DNA of 43,438 nucleotides from Planctomycetaceae bacterium (GTDB lineage Bacteria; Planctomycetota; Planctomycetia; Planctomycetales; Planctomycetaceae): NCBI GenBank assembly GCA_002724415.1, contig PBOU01000121.1, positions 31,395 to 74,832 of the forward strand, read 5' to 3'. Shown piece by piece: positions 34,365 to 43,365 of this stretch (position 1 is its first letter; each line of letters starts with the position of its first letter). The notes under the pieces were generated by a model. It saw only the letters and a program-made list of their open reading frames with translations, ran no database searches and was not told where the DNA came from. The position numbers and the translations under genes were made by a program.

Positions 34365-35822
34365 ATGCTTAGAATTTCTGGTCGGCCACTGAAAACTTGC
34401 AACGGCATGAGCCGTCGGCAGGTCTTGCAAGTGGGAGGAGCGGGCCTGTTTGGAGTCGGGGCAGAATCGCTCGCGGCGGCTGACGCGGCCGGGTTGCTGC
34501 AGTCCGCGGCACGAGCCAGGTCGGTGATGTTCCTTTATCTCTTCGGAGGTCCCAGTCAACTGGAGACCTTCGATATGAAGCCCGAGTCGCCGAGCACGGT
34601 GCGTGGGCCGTTTTCGGCGATTGCGGCTCGAACGCCGGGGCTGCGGATCTGCGAGCACTTGCCACGCCTGGCGGCTTGCTCAGACCGTTACGCCGTAATC
34701 CGGACACTCAATCACACTCAAAACGACCACAATGCCGCCCACATCATTCAAACGGGGTGGCCGATGCCGGTGGCCGAGCGGGGTCCGGCCAACGTCAATG
34801 CCGCCCCCAATGACTGGCCTGCGATGGGTTCGGTTGTCGCGTATCTCGATCGACATCGGGCTGCTTCTCGACAGGTGCCCAGTTACATCTACCTGCCCAA
34901 CCGGCACGGTGAGATTCAACTGGGGGGGCGTTACAACCGACTGGGGCAATATGCCGGTTGGCTGGGGCCGGAATACAATGCCCTGTCGACTCGGATCCGC
35001 AAAAAGGCCCACCTGGACAATCCCTACTTCCGTGACTGCACCGAACAGGAATTGCAGTTCCAGTTCCGTGGCCTGTCGTTGGGTGAGGGGGTGACACTGG
35101 ATCGTCTCGACCGTCGTCGCAGCCTGTTGGAACAATTTGAAGAGCAGCGGGTGGGGCTCGAGGAATCGGGGAACACGTCGATCTACGATCGTCATCGCCA
35201 ATCGGCGCTGGGGATGGTCAGCTCGACGAAACTGCGTGAGGCACTGGATATCCGCCGCGAGTCGCCGTCGTTGCGAGATCGATACGGGCGGCACCTGTTC
35301 GGCCAGTCACTGATGGTGGGGCGTCGCATGGTCGAGGCCGGATCGCGGTTCGTGACGGTTGTTTGGGACATGCCTGACGGTGCTCCCTCGGGGTGGGATT
35401 CACATGAAGGAATGACCGCCAGCCTGCGGGATCACCTGTTGCCGGGCCTCGACCAGGCTGTGTCGGCTTTGCTGGCGGACATGCACGACCGTGGATTGTT
35501 GGATGAGACACTGGTCGTGTGTGTGGGAGAGATGGGGCGGACACCCAAGTTCGAGAACCGGGGCAGTGCGGACGGTCGAGATCATTGGGGCTACTGTTTT
35601 CCAGCTCTGCTGGCTGGAGCGGGAGTCTCCGGTGGAGTCCTGTATGGGCAGTCAGACCGAATTGCTGGACACCCTCTCGATCATCCGGTGAGCCCGGCGG
35701 ATCTCTCGGCAACGATCTTCGATTCACTGGGAGTCGATCCGCATTCGACAATCAGGGACAAGGAAGGCCGGCCTGTTCCCCTGGTTGATGGGGGGGAAGT
35801 CGTTCGGGGGCTGTACGCCTGA
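34365..35822 (+). CDS. DUF1501 protein, without an adjacent DUF1549 gene
   Basis: A 485-residue DUF1501 protein. Twin-arginine leader SRRQVLQVGGAGLFGV. Family blocks: VMFLYLFGGPSQLETFDMKP, STVRGPFSAIAARTPGLRICEHLPRLA, LMVGRRMVEAGSRFVTVVWD, LLDETLVVCVGEMGRTPKFEN, DGRDHWGYC and LSATIFDSLGVD. ACAGGAAC lies upstream of the ATG at 34365; starts at 34335 and 34269 are possible but would lengthen the leader. The gene is monocistronic and divergent from the PPC/DUF1501 pair; no DUF1549/DUF1553 gene is next to it, in contrast to the usual arrangement. Confidence 0.9.
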   Translation: MLRISGRPLKTCNGMSRRQVLQVGGAGLFGVGAESLAAADAAGLLQSAARARSVMFLYLFGGPSQLETFDMKPESPSTVRGPFSAIAARTPGLRICEHLPRLAACSDRYAVIRTLNHTQNDHNAAHIIQTGWPMPVAERGPANVNAAPNDWPAMGSVVAYLDRHRAASRQVPSYIYLPNRHGEIQLGGRYNRLGQYAGWLGPEYNALSTRIRKKAHLDNPYFRDCTEQELQFQFRGLSLGEGVTLDRLDRRRSLLEQFEEQRVGLEESGNTSIYDRHRQSALGMVSSTKLREALDIRRESPSLRDRYGRHLFGQSLMVGRRMVEAGSRFVTVVWDMPDGAPSGWDSHEGMTASLRDHLLPGLDQAVSALLADMHDRGLLDETLVVCVGEMGRTPKFENRGSADGRDHWGYCFPALLAGAGVSGGVLYGQSDRIAGHPLDHPVSPADLSATIFDSLGVDPHSTIRDKEGRPVPLVDGGEVVRGLYA

Positions 35823-35901
35823 TCGGTCGTCTTTGGCCGTACGTCATCGTCATGGTTGCCACGTCGTTGCCTTCTCGGGTTGCAGGCAATGCGATCGTTG
35901 G

Positions 35902-36846
35902 TCACCTGTTCTCGGTATCGAATTCTGGCGATGCGTTGCGGAGATGCTCGAGGCTGAGCCGGAGGGACTCGAGCCGCAGTTCCTCGGATCCCTCGTATTC
36001 CCGGTCCTCGACCTCGACGCACACCGGGCCGCTGTAACCAGCATCGACCAGCGCGGCCAGGAAGACCGTCCAGTCGATGGTGCCGCGGCCGGGCAACACG
36101 GGTGTGTGAAATTCAACGGGAGTGGCGAGGATGCCGACGTCGTCGAGGCGTTCACGATCGACGGTGACATCCTTGGCGTGGATGTGGATCAGGCGGTCGG
36201 AGAAATCGGCCAGCGGGGCCAGGAAATCCATCATTTGCCAGACAAGGTGCGAGGGGTCGTAGTTGAGTCCGAGGTGGGGAGAGGGAAGATCGGTGAAGAG
36301 TCGCCGCCAGATGGCGGGACTGGTTGCCAGGTTGTGGCCACCGGGCCACTCGTCGCGGGTGAACAGCATCGGACAGTTCTCAATGCCGATTCGTACGTCG
36401 TGCGATTCTGCCCATTCGACCAGCGGTCCCCACGTGTCCAGGCACCTGTTCCAGTTTTCATCGATCGAGAGTGTGGGGTTTCGCCCGATGAAGGTGTTCA
36501 TCACCGGGATGCCCAGTGCCGCGCAGCCAGCGATGACACGTCGAATGTGTTCAACCGCGGCGGTGGCTACGGCGTGGTCGGCTGCCAGCGGATTGGGGTA
36601 GAAGCCCAGTCCACTGACGACGATGCCCGAATCGGTTATCTGGGCCTTGAGTTGGTCGCCATCACCGATGGTGTCGACATTGATGTGGGTGACACCGGCG
36701 TAACGCCTGTCGGCGTCGCCTGGTGGCCAGCACATCAGTTCGACGCAGTCATAACCCAGGTCGCTCGCGGTCGTGAGCACACGATCAAGCGAAGCGTCGG
36801 GAAGAATGGCACTGACAAAGCCGAGAGGGAGTTGTGGAGTGGTCAT
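35902..36846 (-). CDS. Sugar phosphate isomerase/epimerase-like TIM barrel
   Basis: A 314-residue cytoplasmic protein of the xylose-isomerase-like TIM-barrel (AP endonuclease 2) family. Likely metal ligands are E156 in RIGIENCP, D197 and H200 in LNYDPSHL, H223 in HIHAKDV, and an acidic residue in [10 protein letters not shown] (about E278/E280). The N-terminus [16 protein letters not shown] and [10 protein letters not shown] is typical of the family. Members isomerise or epimerise keto-sugars and inosose; the substrate is not clear from sequence. It is divergent from the propeller gene at 36920 across 73 bases and converges with the DUF1501 gene across 79 bases, where I see only a weak 6-bp stem. 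No signal peptide, so it probably handles a sugar after uptake. Confidence 0.85.
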   Translation of the reverse strand: MTTPQLPLGFVSAILPDASLDRVLTTASDLGYDCVELMCWPPGDADRRYAGVTHINVDTIGDGDQLKAQITDSGIVVSGLGFYPNPLAADHAVATAAVEHIRRVIAGCAALGIPVMNTFIGRNPTLSIDENWNRCLDTWGPLVEWAESHDVRIGIENCPMLFTRDEWPGGHNLATSPAIWRRLFTDLPSPHLGLNYDPSHLVWQMMDFLAPLADFSDRLIHIHAKDVTVDRERLDDVGILATPVEFHTPVLPGRGTIDWTVFLAALVDAGYSGPVCVEVEDREYEGSEELRLESLRLSLEHLRNASPEFDTENR

Positions 36847-36919
36847 GATGTGAGGTGAGTTTGATTTTCAGATGTGAGTGAGGTCAGATACGTGCGGCAA
36901 TGAGTTCGGAGGACGGGCG

Positions 36920-38389
36920 ATGAAAATCCTGGGAAGGGTGGTGGTGTCCCTTGTTGTGTTCGTGTCGTCATGGGAGACCGCAACGACCCGGGCCGAAGAT
37001 TTCAAGGTCCCGGCCGGGCAGAGACAGTTGTTTCTTGATGATCACGGTATCGCGAAGACCGAGAATCTCAAGCGACGAATGCATCGTCCGAAGAAACAGG
37101 GGGCGGTGATTCGCCCTCGGTACCTGACCACCAGCGAAAGGTCTATCCAGACTCGCAGCGGACCCCAGTGGGACGCCGAGCGAGGGGTGTATCGGATCTG
37201 GTTGTTGTCAAAGGATTGTTACGAGAGTCGAGATGGTTTGCATTGGGTGCCGACAACAGAACAGCCCACCGAAGCGGTGCAGGGTGCGGTGATCGACCCG
37301 GACGATCCCGATTCGTCACGACGGTACAAGGGGCTGGTTGCCACTCGCGGGAAACGCGTCGTGGTGGTCAGCCCGGACGGCCTGGCCTGGCGACGGTTGG
37401 ACTCTCCGGCAATTTCGTCACAGGACGAATCGAACCTGAGTTTCGATGCGCAATCCAGGACATTCATTGCGACGGTCAAGCAGCGAGGACCCTACGGTCG
37501 CAGCGTCTGGCTTTCGACCAGCAAGGATTTTCAGGAATGGACGAAGCCGGAGCTGATCTTTCATGCTGATGCGAAGGACCAGGAACTGGGCAGGAGGGTG
37601 ATCGAACGTCGAGTGGCCGACAAGACGTTGCAACCCATGCGGTTCGTGGATCCGGAAGTTTTCAATGTCCAGGTCTACAACATGGGAGTGTTTCGCTACG
37701 AGGGGCTCTATGTCGGGTTGCCGGCGATGTTTCATTCGACCGGAAAAGTGGACAATTATCCCAACACCGATGGATTTCACGTGGTTCAACTGGCGTGCAG
37801 TCGTGATTTGAAGACGTGGAGACGGCTGGGGGGGCGTGAACCGTTTATTGGCCCCTCGCGGCTTGGATCGGGGGCCTTTGATCTGACGCAGATTCTTCCA
37901 CCCTCAGCTCCGATCGTCCGTGGTGACGAGTTGTGGTTCTACTACACCGGGCTGAAATACCGCGCCACGTTCAACTACGAGGGGAAATATCCCAACGGAA
38001 AAATCGTTGTACTTCCCCAGTTCGATGGTCCTGGTGGGGCCATTTGCCTGGCGGTGCTGCGGCGGGATGGATTCGTGTCGTTACAGGCCGGGGCGACACC
38101 AGGTGTGGTGATGACAGAGGCATTTGTGATCCGGGGAGAAGAGTGGTACGTCAACGCCCAGTTGGCTGAAGGGGGGCAGTTGGTCGTGGAAGTGATTGAT
38201 GACACCGGTGCGGTTGTGGCACTCTCGAAGCCGGTGACAGGCGACCAGCCGAGTTGTCCAATCCGCTGGGCTCGCGGGACAGGTCGTGGCCTGGTGAATC
38301 AGCGTGTTCGGGTCCGGTTTCAATTGACCCACGGACATTTGTTCTCGTATTGGATGGACAGGGCTGACGAAAAACCGAAAACTCCCTGA
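36920..38389 (+). CDS. Secreted beta-propeller glycoside-hydrolase-like protein
   Basis: A 489-residue protein with a signal peptide (about 1-26). The mature N-terminus has RQLFLDDHGIAKTENLKRRMHRP, the opening strand-and-loop of this planctomycete propeller family. Asp-box-like SRDGLHWV and SPDGLAWRRL repeats mark blades, and the C-terminal beta-sandwich starts at FVSLQAGATPGVVMT. The start at 36920 has GGAGGA about 10 bases upstream. It is followed after 68 bases by the related gene at 38458. The family is like GH32/GH43-type five-bladed propellers, but I cannot place catalytic acids with confidence, so hydrolase activity is inference; a binding role is the alternative. Confidence 0.75.
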   Translation: MKILGRVVVSLVVFVSSWETATTRAEDFKVPAGQRQLFLDDHGIAKTENLKRRMHRPKKQGAVIRPRYLTTSERSIQTRSGPQWDAERGVYRIWLLSKDCYESRDGLHWVPTTEQPTEAVQGAVIDPDDPDSSRRYKGLVATRGKRVVVVSPDGLAWRRLDSPAISSQDESNLSFDAQSRTFIATVKQRGPYGRSVWLSTSKDFQEWTKPELIFHADAKDQELGRRVIERRVADKTLQPMRFVDPEVFNVQVYNMGVFRYEGLYVGLPAMFHSTGKVDNYPNTDGFHVVQLACSRDLKTWRRLGGREPFIGPSRLGSGAFDLTQILPPSAPIVRGDELWFYYTGLKYRATFNYEGKYPNGKIVVLPQFDGPGGAICLAVLRRDGFVSLQAGATPGVVMTEAFVIRGEEWYVNAQLAEGGQLVVEVIDDTGAVVALSKPVTGDQPSCPIRWARGTGRGLVNQRVRVRFQLTHGHLFSYWMDRADEKPKTP

Positions 38390-38457
38390 GTGCGATGGGG
38401 CGGTCGGAGTCCACTGGTCGAAGAAGACAACGCAAAAAAAAGAAGGTTGGGAAAGTG

Positions 38458-40074
38458 ATGACAGTGAATCGGGACGGTGGGGTTTCGAGACGAGACTGGC
38501 TCAAGGTGGCTGGTGCAGCTGGCCTGGCGACAGCAGCCAGCGGCCAAGGGGGCTTGTCGCTGGCGGGTGATGCCACGAAGGGGGTCACCAACATTGGTGG
38601 ACGTCGTGAATTGTTTGTCGACACGACACTTGTCGATGACATCACGGGGCACGCCAGGTTGCAGCTCAACCAGCCGACGCCCCAGGAGGTGACGTTGGTC
38701 AATGACCGGCCGTGGGAGGGGGCCTCCTGTGCCTACATGAAGGTCTTCCGTGACGGAGACCTGTATCGGATGTATTACCGCGGCAGTGACGTGGTCTACA
38801 GCGAAAAGGGGGCCAGGAGTCCACACCCGGAAGTGGCCTGCTACGCCGAGAGTACCGATGGCGTCCACTGGGTCAGGCCGGAGTTGGGGCTGTTTGAATT
38901 TGGCGGATCCAAGAAAAATAACATCATCTGGATGGGTGAGGGGTCTCACAACTTCGCTCCGTTTCTGGACGAGAACCCGGACTGTCCGGCGAACGAAAAG
39001 TTCAAGGCCCTGGCTGGGTCGTTCCGCAAGGGGCTGTGGGCCTATGTCTCGGCCGATGGCAAGAAATTCAAGAAGATCCAGGAGAAAGCCGTTATTGCCA
39101 AGGGCGCCTTTGATTCTCTGAATCTCGCCTTCTGGGATTCACTGTCGGGAGTCTATCGCGAGTTCCATCGTGATTTTCGTAAAGGTCGCGACATCCGTAC
39201 CGCGACGTCTGAGAACTTTGTTGACTGGTCAGAGAGCCGTTTTCTGGACTACACGCCCCAGACGTCCAACGGAGTGCGGGCCGATTGGTTGCAGCCGGTG
39301 AAAGATGATGATCCAGACAATCGGCAACCGGGGCGGGTCAGCCAACTCTATACCAACCAGGTGATTCCCTATTATCGTGCTCCGCACATCTACCTTGGTT
39401 TTCCCACTCGGTATATCGACCGTGGCTGGAGCTATTCAGCCACGCAGTTGCCGGAATACGAGTACCGCAAACTCCGGGGCGCCAAGTCGCGTCGTGAAGG
39501 GACGGCAGTGACCGACGGAATGTTCATGGCCAGTCGAGACGCGACCTCGTTTCGAGTGTGGCCGGAATCATTCATCAGGCCAGGCTTGCGGGCCGAGCAG
39601 AGCTGGTTTTATGGGGACGCGTACCAGAACCACGGATTGGTCGAGACGGCCTCCCGATTCGAAGACGGTGGCAACGAGTTGTCTGTCTACGTCAGTGAAA
39701 ACTCCCATCAGAATCACCCCGGCCAGTTCCGCCGGTACACGTTGCGGATCGACGGGTTCGTGTCGTTGACGGCACCCCTGGGTGGTGGCGAATTGGTGAC
39801 CACACCGATCCGATTTGAGGGGGGGCGGTTGTCACTGAATACGTCGACCTCAGCGGCAGGAACGGTGAGGGTGGGGGTCGAGGATATGAATGGCAAGCCG
39901 GTGCCAGGCTATTCGGTCAGTGAGTCGCACCCCCTGTACGGGGATTCACTGAACCTGATCGCTGCCTGGAAGGACCGGGGCACTGACGTGGGGCCGCTGG
40001 CCGGCAAGACGGTGAGGTTGCGGTTTCGTGTCCAGGACGCCGACGTCTACTCGTACCGTTTTGAGTCGGCGTGA
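38458..40074 (+). CDS. Exported beta-propeller glycoside-hydrolase-like protein
   Basis: A 538-residue protein with a twin-arginine leader, SRRDWLKVAGAAGLATAASG. The propeller part begins GRRELFVDTTLVDDITGHARL and continues with FRDGDLYRMYYRGSD and AESTDGVHWVRPELGL. The C-terminal unit starts FVSLTAPLGGGELVTTP and ends with LAGKTVRLRFRVQDADVYSYRFE, nearly the ending of the left-edge gene. The start at 38458 opens the leader; a GTG/ATG extension to 38395 adds a lysine run and no obvious function. Exported folded, unlike its Sec-type neighbour at 36920, which may mean cofactor or metal binding in the cytoplasm before export. Probable glycosidase or glycan-binding function. Confidence 0.78.
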   Translation: MTVNRDGGVSRRDWLKVAGAAGLATAASGQGGLSLAGDATKGVTNIGGRRELFVDTTLVDDITGHARLQLNQPTPQEVTLVNDRPWEGASCAYMKVFRDGDLYRMYYRGSDVVYSEKGARSPHPEVACYAESTDGVHWVRPELGLFEFGGSKKNNIIWMGEGSHNFAPFLDENPDCPANEKFKALAGSFRKGLWAYVSADGKKFKKIQEKAVIAKGAFDSLNLAFWDSLSGVYREFHRDFRKGRDIRTATSENFVDWSESRFLDYTPQTSNGVRADWLQPVKDDDPDNRQPGRVSQLYTNQVIPYYRAPHIYLGFPTRYIDRGWSYSATQLPEYEYRKLRGAKSRREGTAVTDGMFMASRDATSFRVWPESFIRPGLRAEQSWFYGDAYQNHGLVETASRFEDGGNELSVYVSENSHQNHPGQFRRYTLRIDGFVSLTAPLGGGELVTTPIRFEGGRLSLNTSTSAAGTVRVGVEDMNGKPVPGYSVSESHPLYGDSLNLIAAWKDRGTDVGPLAGKTVRLRFRVQDADVYSYRFESA

Positions 40075-40109
40075 CAGGAGGGCTTCGGTGGGTTGAAAAC
40101 CTGGCCGTG

Positions 40110-41708
40110 TCACCTGCTGAAACGTCGGATGACGTTGGCGGTGATGGCGGCGACGGCGTCGTCGACGAGGATCGAGGCTGGCCAGGTGATGGAGCCGACT
40201 GAGAAGACTTCACCGCCGGAAGGCGTGTCGAAGTGGACAATCTCTGCTCCTCCCTCGTCAGCGTTGGTGCCCTTGGCTATCAAGTGAACGTTGTCGGGGG
40301 ATTGGTCGGAGATCTTGTCGGTCTCGTGTCCCGAGGCTCCACCGGGGACTCGCTTGTGCAGGCTGTCGGCTCCGAACGTGTCACCCTCGGCGAGCCCGGT
40401 GCCCTCGAGTGTCCAGTGGTCAGCGTCAATCACACGGTACGGGGAGGCTGTCATAATGCCGGCGAATGAAAAAACGACGCCCAGGAGGTTGGCTTCTGAC
40501 TCGACTCGCTTGTCAAACCGGCTCTGGTACTCGGTTCCGTCGTCCTTGAGTTGTGGTTCCGAGTGACTCCAGTTGGTGTTGTGATGGACGACACGGTGGT
40601 CGTCGAGGAACTCGATCTCGCAGTTGAGTCCATTGCCGCCGAGGTACATCAACCGACCACCACGTTCGAAGACCCATTCCTTGACCCGGAAGTACATGTC
40701 ACGAGACCAGTATTCCGGATGGGTGCTGATGATGAGCACCTTGTAGCTGTCCAGCGGCACCTGGTCGAAGTGCAACTGGGTCTCGCTGTAATAGTCGTAA
40801 TCGAATCCCTGTTGCTCCATCCACCCGAGTAAACGCCATTCGGCCGCTGCCATGTGGCACCCCTGGCGTCCACCGATCGGGTCGGTGAGGTTTTCATCGA
40901 GATCGATGTGGTTGTATGGGTCGGGCCGATCCAGGGAGAGTGGGGCGTACTGGTCCCGGTCATAGCTTCGGTGTTCCGTCTCGGTGTACCGTTTCAGTTC
41001 GAGCCTCGAGTTGACCGTGGGCGTTGGTGGGAAGCAGTCCGCGTGAATGTAATTGCTCCGGCCGCCAAAGCTGTTGTAGGCGTTCCAGTTGAGATCGGAG
41101 GCCAGCACGGCGACATCGGCGGTTGGCGCGGTGGGGGCAACAACCCAGGGGAAGGAAAAGAAAGAGCCGGATTTTCCGAGTGCGTGGAGGTAGTACAGGC
41201 CGCTGCGTTGCGGCGCTTCGACAAATTGGGACAACGCTTTGCTGTTGTACCCGTGCTTGTTCCAGTGGACACCGGTTTGCGTGTAGTCTCCATCCGGAGT
41301 GATTTGCATCGTGGCCCGAGGGCCGTGTTCGTCGTATGTTCCGATGCGTCGGATGAACTCCTTGGTCTGGCCATAGCGCCACAATTGGAGTTCGTATTCC
41401 TCGACGGCGTGTACCCGGAATTCGCTGAGTTGGCCGCCCTGGACGCACTTGGGCCACATGTATCCAAGCAGTTGGTCTGAGAGCAGTCGGAAGTGGTGAG
41501 GGGTGTCCGGAGTGGCCGTCATGGTGACGATCTTGGATCCGTACCCCTCCCGCCCGATGACAACCTCATATTCCCCTGGAACAATCTCGGCGTAGACGGC
41601 GCCGGAAATCGTTGAGGTCGCGGTGGTGACACTGTCCCCTCCACGAAATTCAAACAAAACCCCTGGAAGGGCGACATATCGTTCGTTGCTGACGTAACCG
41701 ACAAGCAT
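40110..41708 (-). CDS. N,N-dimethylformamidase large-subunit-like protein
   Basis: A 532-residue protein without signal peptide. Residues about 1-80 are a carboxypeptidase-regulatory/PEGA-like beta unit (GVLFEFRGG, VPGEYEVVIGREGYG). Most of the rest resembles the C-terminal domain of the DMFase beta subunit: SFPWVVA, DLNWNAYNSFGGRSNYI, PLSLDRPDPYN, HMAAAEWRLLGWMEQQGFDYDYYSETQLH, LIISTHPEYWSRDMY, RLMYLGGNGLNCEIEF and TWPASILVDD. In known DMFase this subunit carries the active site with an unusual iron site (two Tyr and a Glu); conserved Tyr are plentiful here but I cannot assign them. No small-subunit gene is next to it. AAGGA lies about 9 bases before the ATG. Divergent from the TolC gene. 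It could act on a different amide or ureide. Confidence 0.72.
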   Translation of the reverse strand: MLVGYVSNERYVALPGVLFEFRGGDSVTTATSTISGAVYAEIVPGEYEVVIGREGYGSKIVTMTATPDTPHHFRLLSDQLLGYMWPKCVQGGQLSEFRVHAVEEYELQLWRYGQTKEFIRRIGTYDEHGPRATMQITPDGDYTQTGVHWNKHGYNSKALSQFVEAPQRSGLYYLHALGKSGSFFSFPWVVAPTAPTADVAVLASDLNWNAYNSFGGRSNYIHADCFPPTPTVNSRLELKRYTETEHRSYDRDQYAPLSLDRPDPYNHIDLDENLTDPIGGRQGCHMAAAEWRLLGWMEQQGFDYDYYSETQLHFDQVPLDSYKVLIISTHPEYWSRDMYFRVKEWVFERGGRLMYLGGNGLNCEIEFLDDHRVVHHNTNWSHSEPQLKDDGTEYQSRFDKRVESEANLLGVVFSFAGIMTASPYRVIDADHWTLEGTGLAEGDTFGADSLHKRVPGGASGHETDKISDQSPDNVHLIAKGTNADEGGAEIVHFDTPSGGEVFSVGSITWPASILVDDAVAAITANVIRRFSR

Positions 41709-41805
41709 CGTTGCTGGTCCTTGTTGCAGTGGTGGCTGGCCTCAACGTGATCGTTCAACCGGACCATGATGTCGAGGCCTCTCGCTGCCGTCCAGCAAGT
41801 GATGA

Positions 41806-41829
41806 CTTGAGCTGCCGGAACCGCTCAAG
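41806..41829. promoter_or_regulatory. Perfect 7-bp inverted repeat in divergent region (possible operator)
   Basis: Arms CTTGAGC (41806-41812) and GCTCAAG (41823-41829) are perfect reverse complements around a 10-base centre. The element lies in the 204-base gap between the DMFase-like gene (start 41708) and the TolC-family gene (start 41913). It could bind a dimeric regulator controlling one or both; no regulator gene is adjacent and no strong promoter hexamers are visible here. Confidence 0.33.
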
Positions 41830-41912
41830 GTCGCACCCAGAAAAGATTTCACCAAAGTCAGCCAGAAGCGATTTCCGGTCCTGTCCGGGGCCAATCGACC
41901 GATAACGAAGAT

Positions 41913-43268
41913 ATGAGGTTGTGCCCGCTCATTTTGCTGTTTTGTGCGCTGCCAGCAACGATCGAAGCTGGCGACTCGGAAGGGTGGCGGCCTCGCGTCG
42001 TCATGCCGCCGGTGCGGAAAGCGGCACATGGACAGGTAAAAGCCCTTCCGGATGGTATGGTCGATCCGGCGAGACCGCGGACCCTGTCGGAGTTTCTGGC
42101 ACTGGCCGAATCACGGCATCCGATGCTCCGGATCAACTCGGCGCGAATCAACGAAGCTCGCGGTGACCATCGGCAGGCGGGGTTGTGGCCGAATCCGGTC
42201 GTGGGGTATCGCGGTGAGGAGATGGGGAACCAGGGGACACCGGGAATGCAGGGTGGGTTCATCCGGCAGAAGATCATTACGGGGCAAAAACTGAAATTGG
42301 CATCGTCGGTGGCTGCGGCGAGGGTGAGGGAGCGTGAACACCTGGCGACGATGGCCAGGGAACAGGTGGTCGGTGATGTCCGGGTTCGGTTCTACGACAC
42401 GCTGGTTGCCCAGCAACGTGTCGAATTGACGTCACAACTGTCAAAGCTCGGAAGGGAACTGGCACGAGCAACGGCCATGCTCGTGCAGGCCAAGCAGGTC
42501 TCGCGCAATGGGCTGTACCAGGCCGAGATCGCTTCTGAACAGGCTGCCGCATTGAGAGAGAACTCGGAAAACGAATTGAAGGAGGCTCGTCGGTTGTTGG
42601 CGTTGTCGGTCGGTGTGACCGAATTGAAGGTCGGCCTGCTCGAGGGCAAAGTGACTTCCCATTTGACCGATATGACCTGGGAGGAATGTCGAAGTCGCGT
42701 GTTGGCAGACCATCCGGGATTGGCGGCTGCACGGACTCGTTTGACCTTGTCGAACCGGGAAATAGCCCGGCAGAAACGATTGGTTGTGCCTGATCTGGAT
42801 GTCCGTGTCGGAATGGCGCACATGTATACCAGCGACAGTGATGTCACCAGCGTGATGGTCGGCGTGCCGCTGCCGATCTTTGATCGCAACCAGGGAGGGA
42901 TTTCTCGCTCAGAGGCGGGGGCGGTGCGAGCGCGTTTTGAAGTGGAACGCATGGAAGTCGAATTGGAACAACGGGCGGCCTCGGCTTACCGCGAATACTC
43001 CAACGCCCGACACCAGGCTCGACGGTATTCGGAAAAGATTCTTCCCCGGGCCCGGAAGTCCATCGAAACGGTGAAAGAGGGGTACCGAGAAGGCCAGGTG
43101 CGATATCTGGAATTGTTGCTAGCCCAACAAAAATTTGTCGAAGTGAACCTGGCCTACCTGTCCACGATCCGGAAATTGCGGGAATCGGTTACCGTGATTG
43201 AGTCGAGGTTGTTGTCTGGCGGGTTGCATGGACATCGGATTGGACGCAGCGCGTCATCACGGCGCTGA
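41913..43268 (+). CDS. TolC-family outer membrane efflux protein (CusC-like)
   Basis: A 451-residue protein with a signal peptide (about 1-19, ending TIEAGD; no lipobox). The first outer-membrane efflux repeat opens with LSEFLALAESRHPMLRINSARINEARGDHRQAGLWPNP-like sequence, seen as TLSEFLALAE and GLWPNPVVGY. Long coiled helices follow (about 120-230). The second repeat begins near LADHPGLAAARTRLTLSNREIARQKR with DLDVRVGMAHM and VGVPLPIFDRNQGGI, the strand-turn of the second barrel. The closing helix includes YREGQVRYLELLLAQQKFVEVNLAYL. It should form the trimeric channel of a tripartite efflux system; partner genes (membrane fusion protein and RND pump) would be expected downstream beyond the window. 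Weak ribosome binding site. Confidence 0.9.
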   Translation: MRLCPLILLFCALPATIEAGDSEGWRPRVVMPPVRKAAHGQVKALPDGMVDPARPRTLSEFLALAESRHPMLRINSARINEARGDHRQAGLWPNPVVGYRGEEMGNQGTPGMQGGFIRQKIITGQKLKLASSVAAARVREREHLATMAREQVVGDVRVRFYDTLVAQQRVELTSQLSKLGRELARATAMLVQAKQVSRNGLYQAEIASEQAAALRENSENELKEARRLLALSVGVTELKVGLLEGKVTSHLTDMTWEECRSRVLADHPGLAAARTRLTLSNREIARQKRLVVPDLDVRVGMAHMYTSDSDVTSVMVGVPLPIFDRNQGGISRSEAGAVRARFEVERMEVELEQRAASAYREYSNARHQARRYSEKILPRARKSIETVKEGYREGQVRYLELLLAQQKFVEVNLAYLSTIRKLRESVTVIESRLLSGGLHGHRIGRSASSRR

Positions 43269-43365
43269 TCGCCAGGAGTCAAAAAGAAAATGTTGTCCCC
43301 TGAACCGCGGTCGCATATAGTTTGCCCAGATGGGTGACTGATTTAGCGGGTTGCAGGTCGTCGTC

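Noticed and set aside
35867-35889. Possible terminator stem TTGCCT/AGGCAA between convergent genes
   Set aside because: Only six base pairs with an 11-base loop and no T-run; too weak to call.
35785-36858. 357-residue plus-strand open frame
   Set aside because: Antisense shadow of the isomerase/epimerase-like gene, whose metal-ligand motifs are intact.
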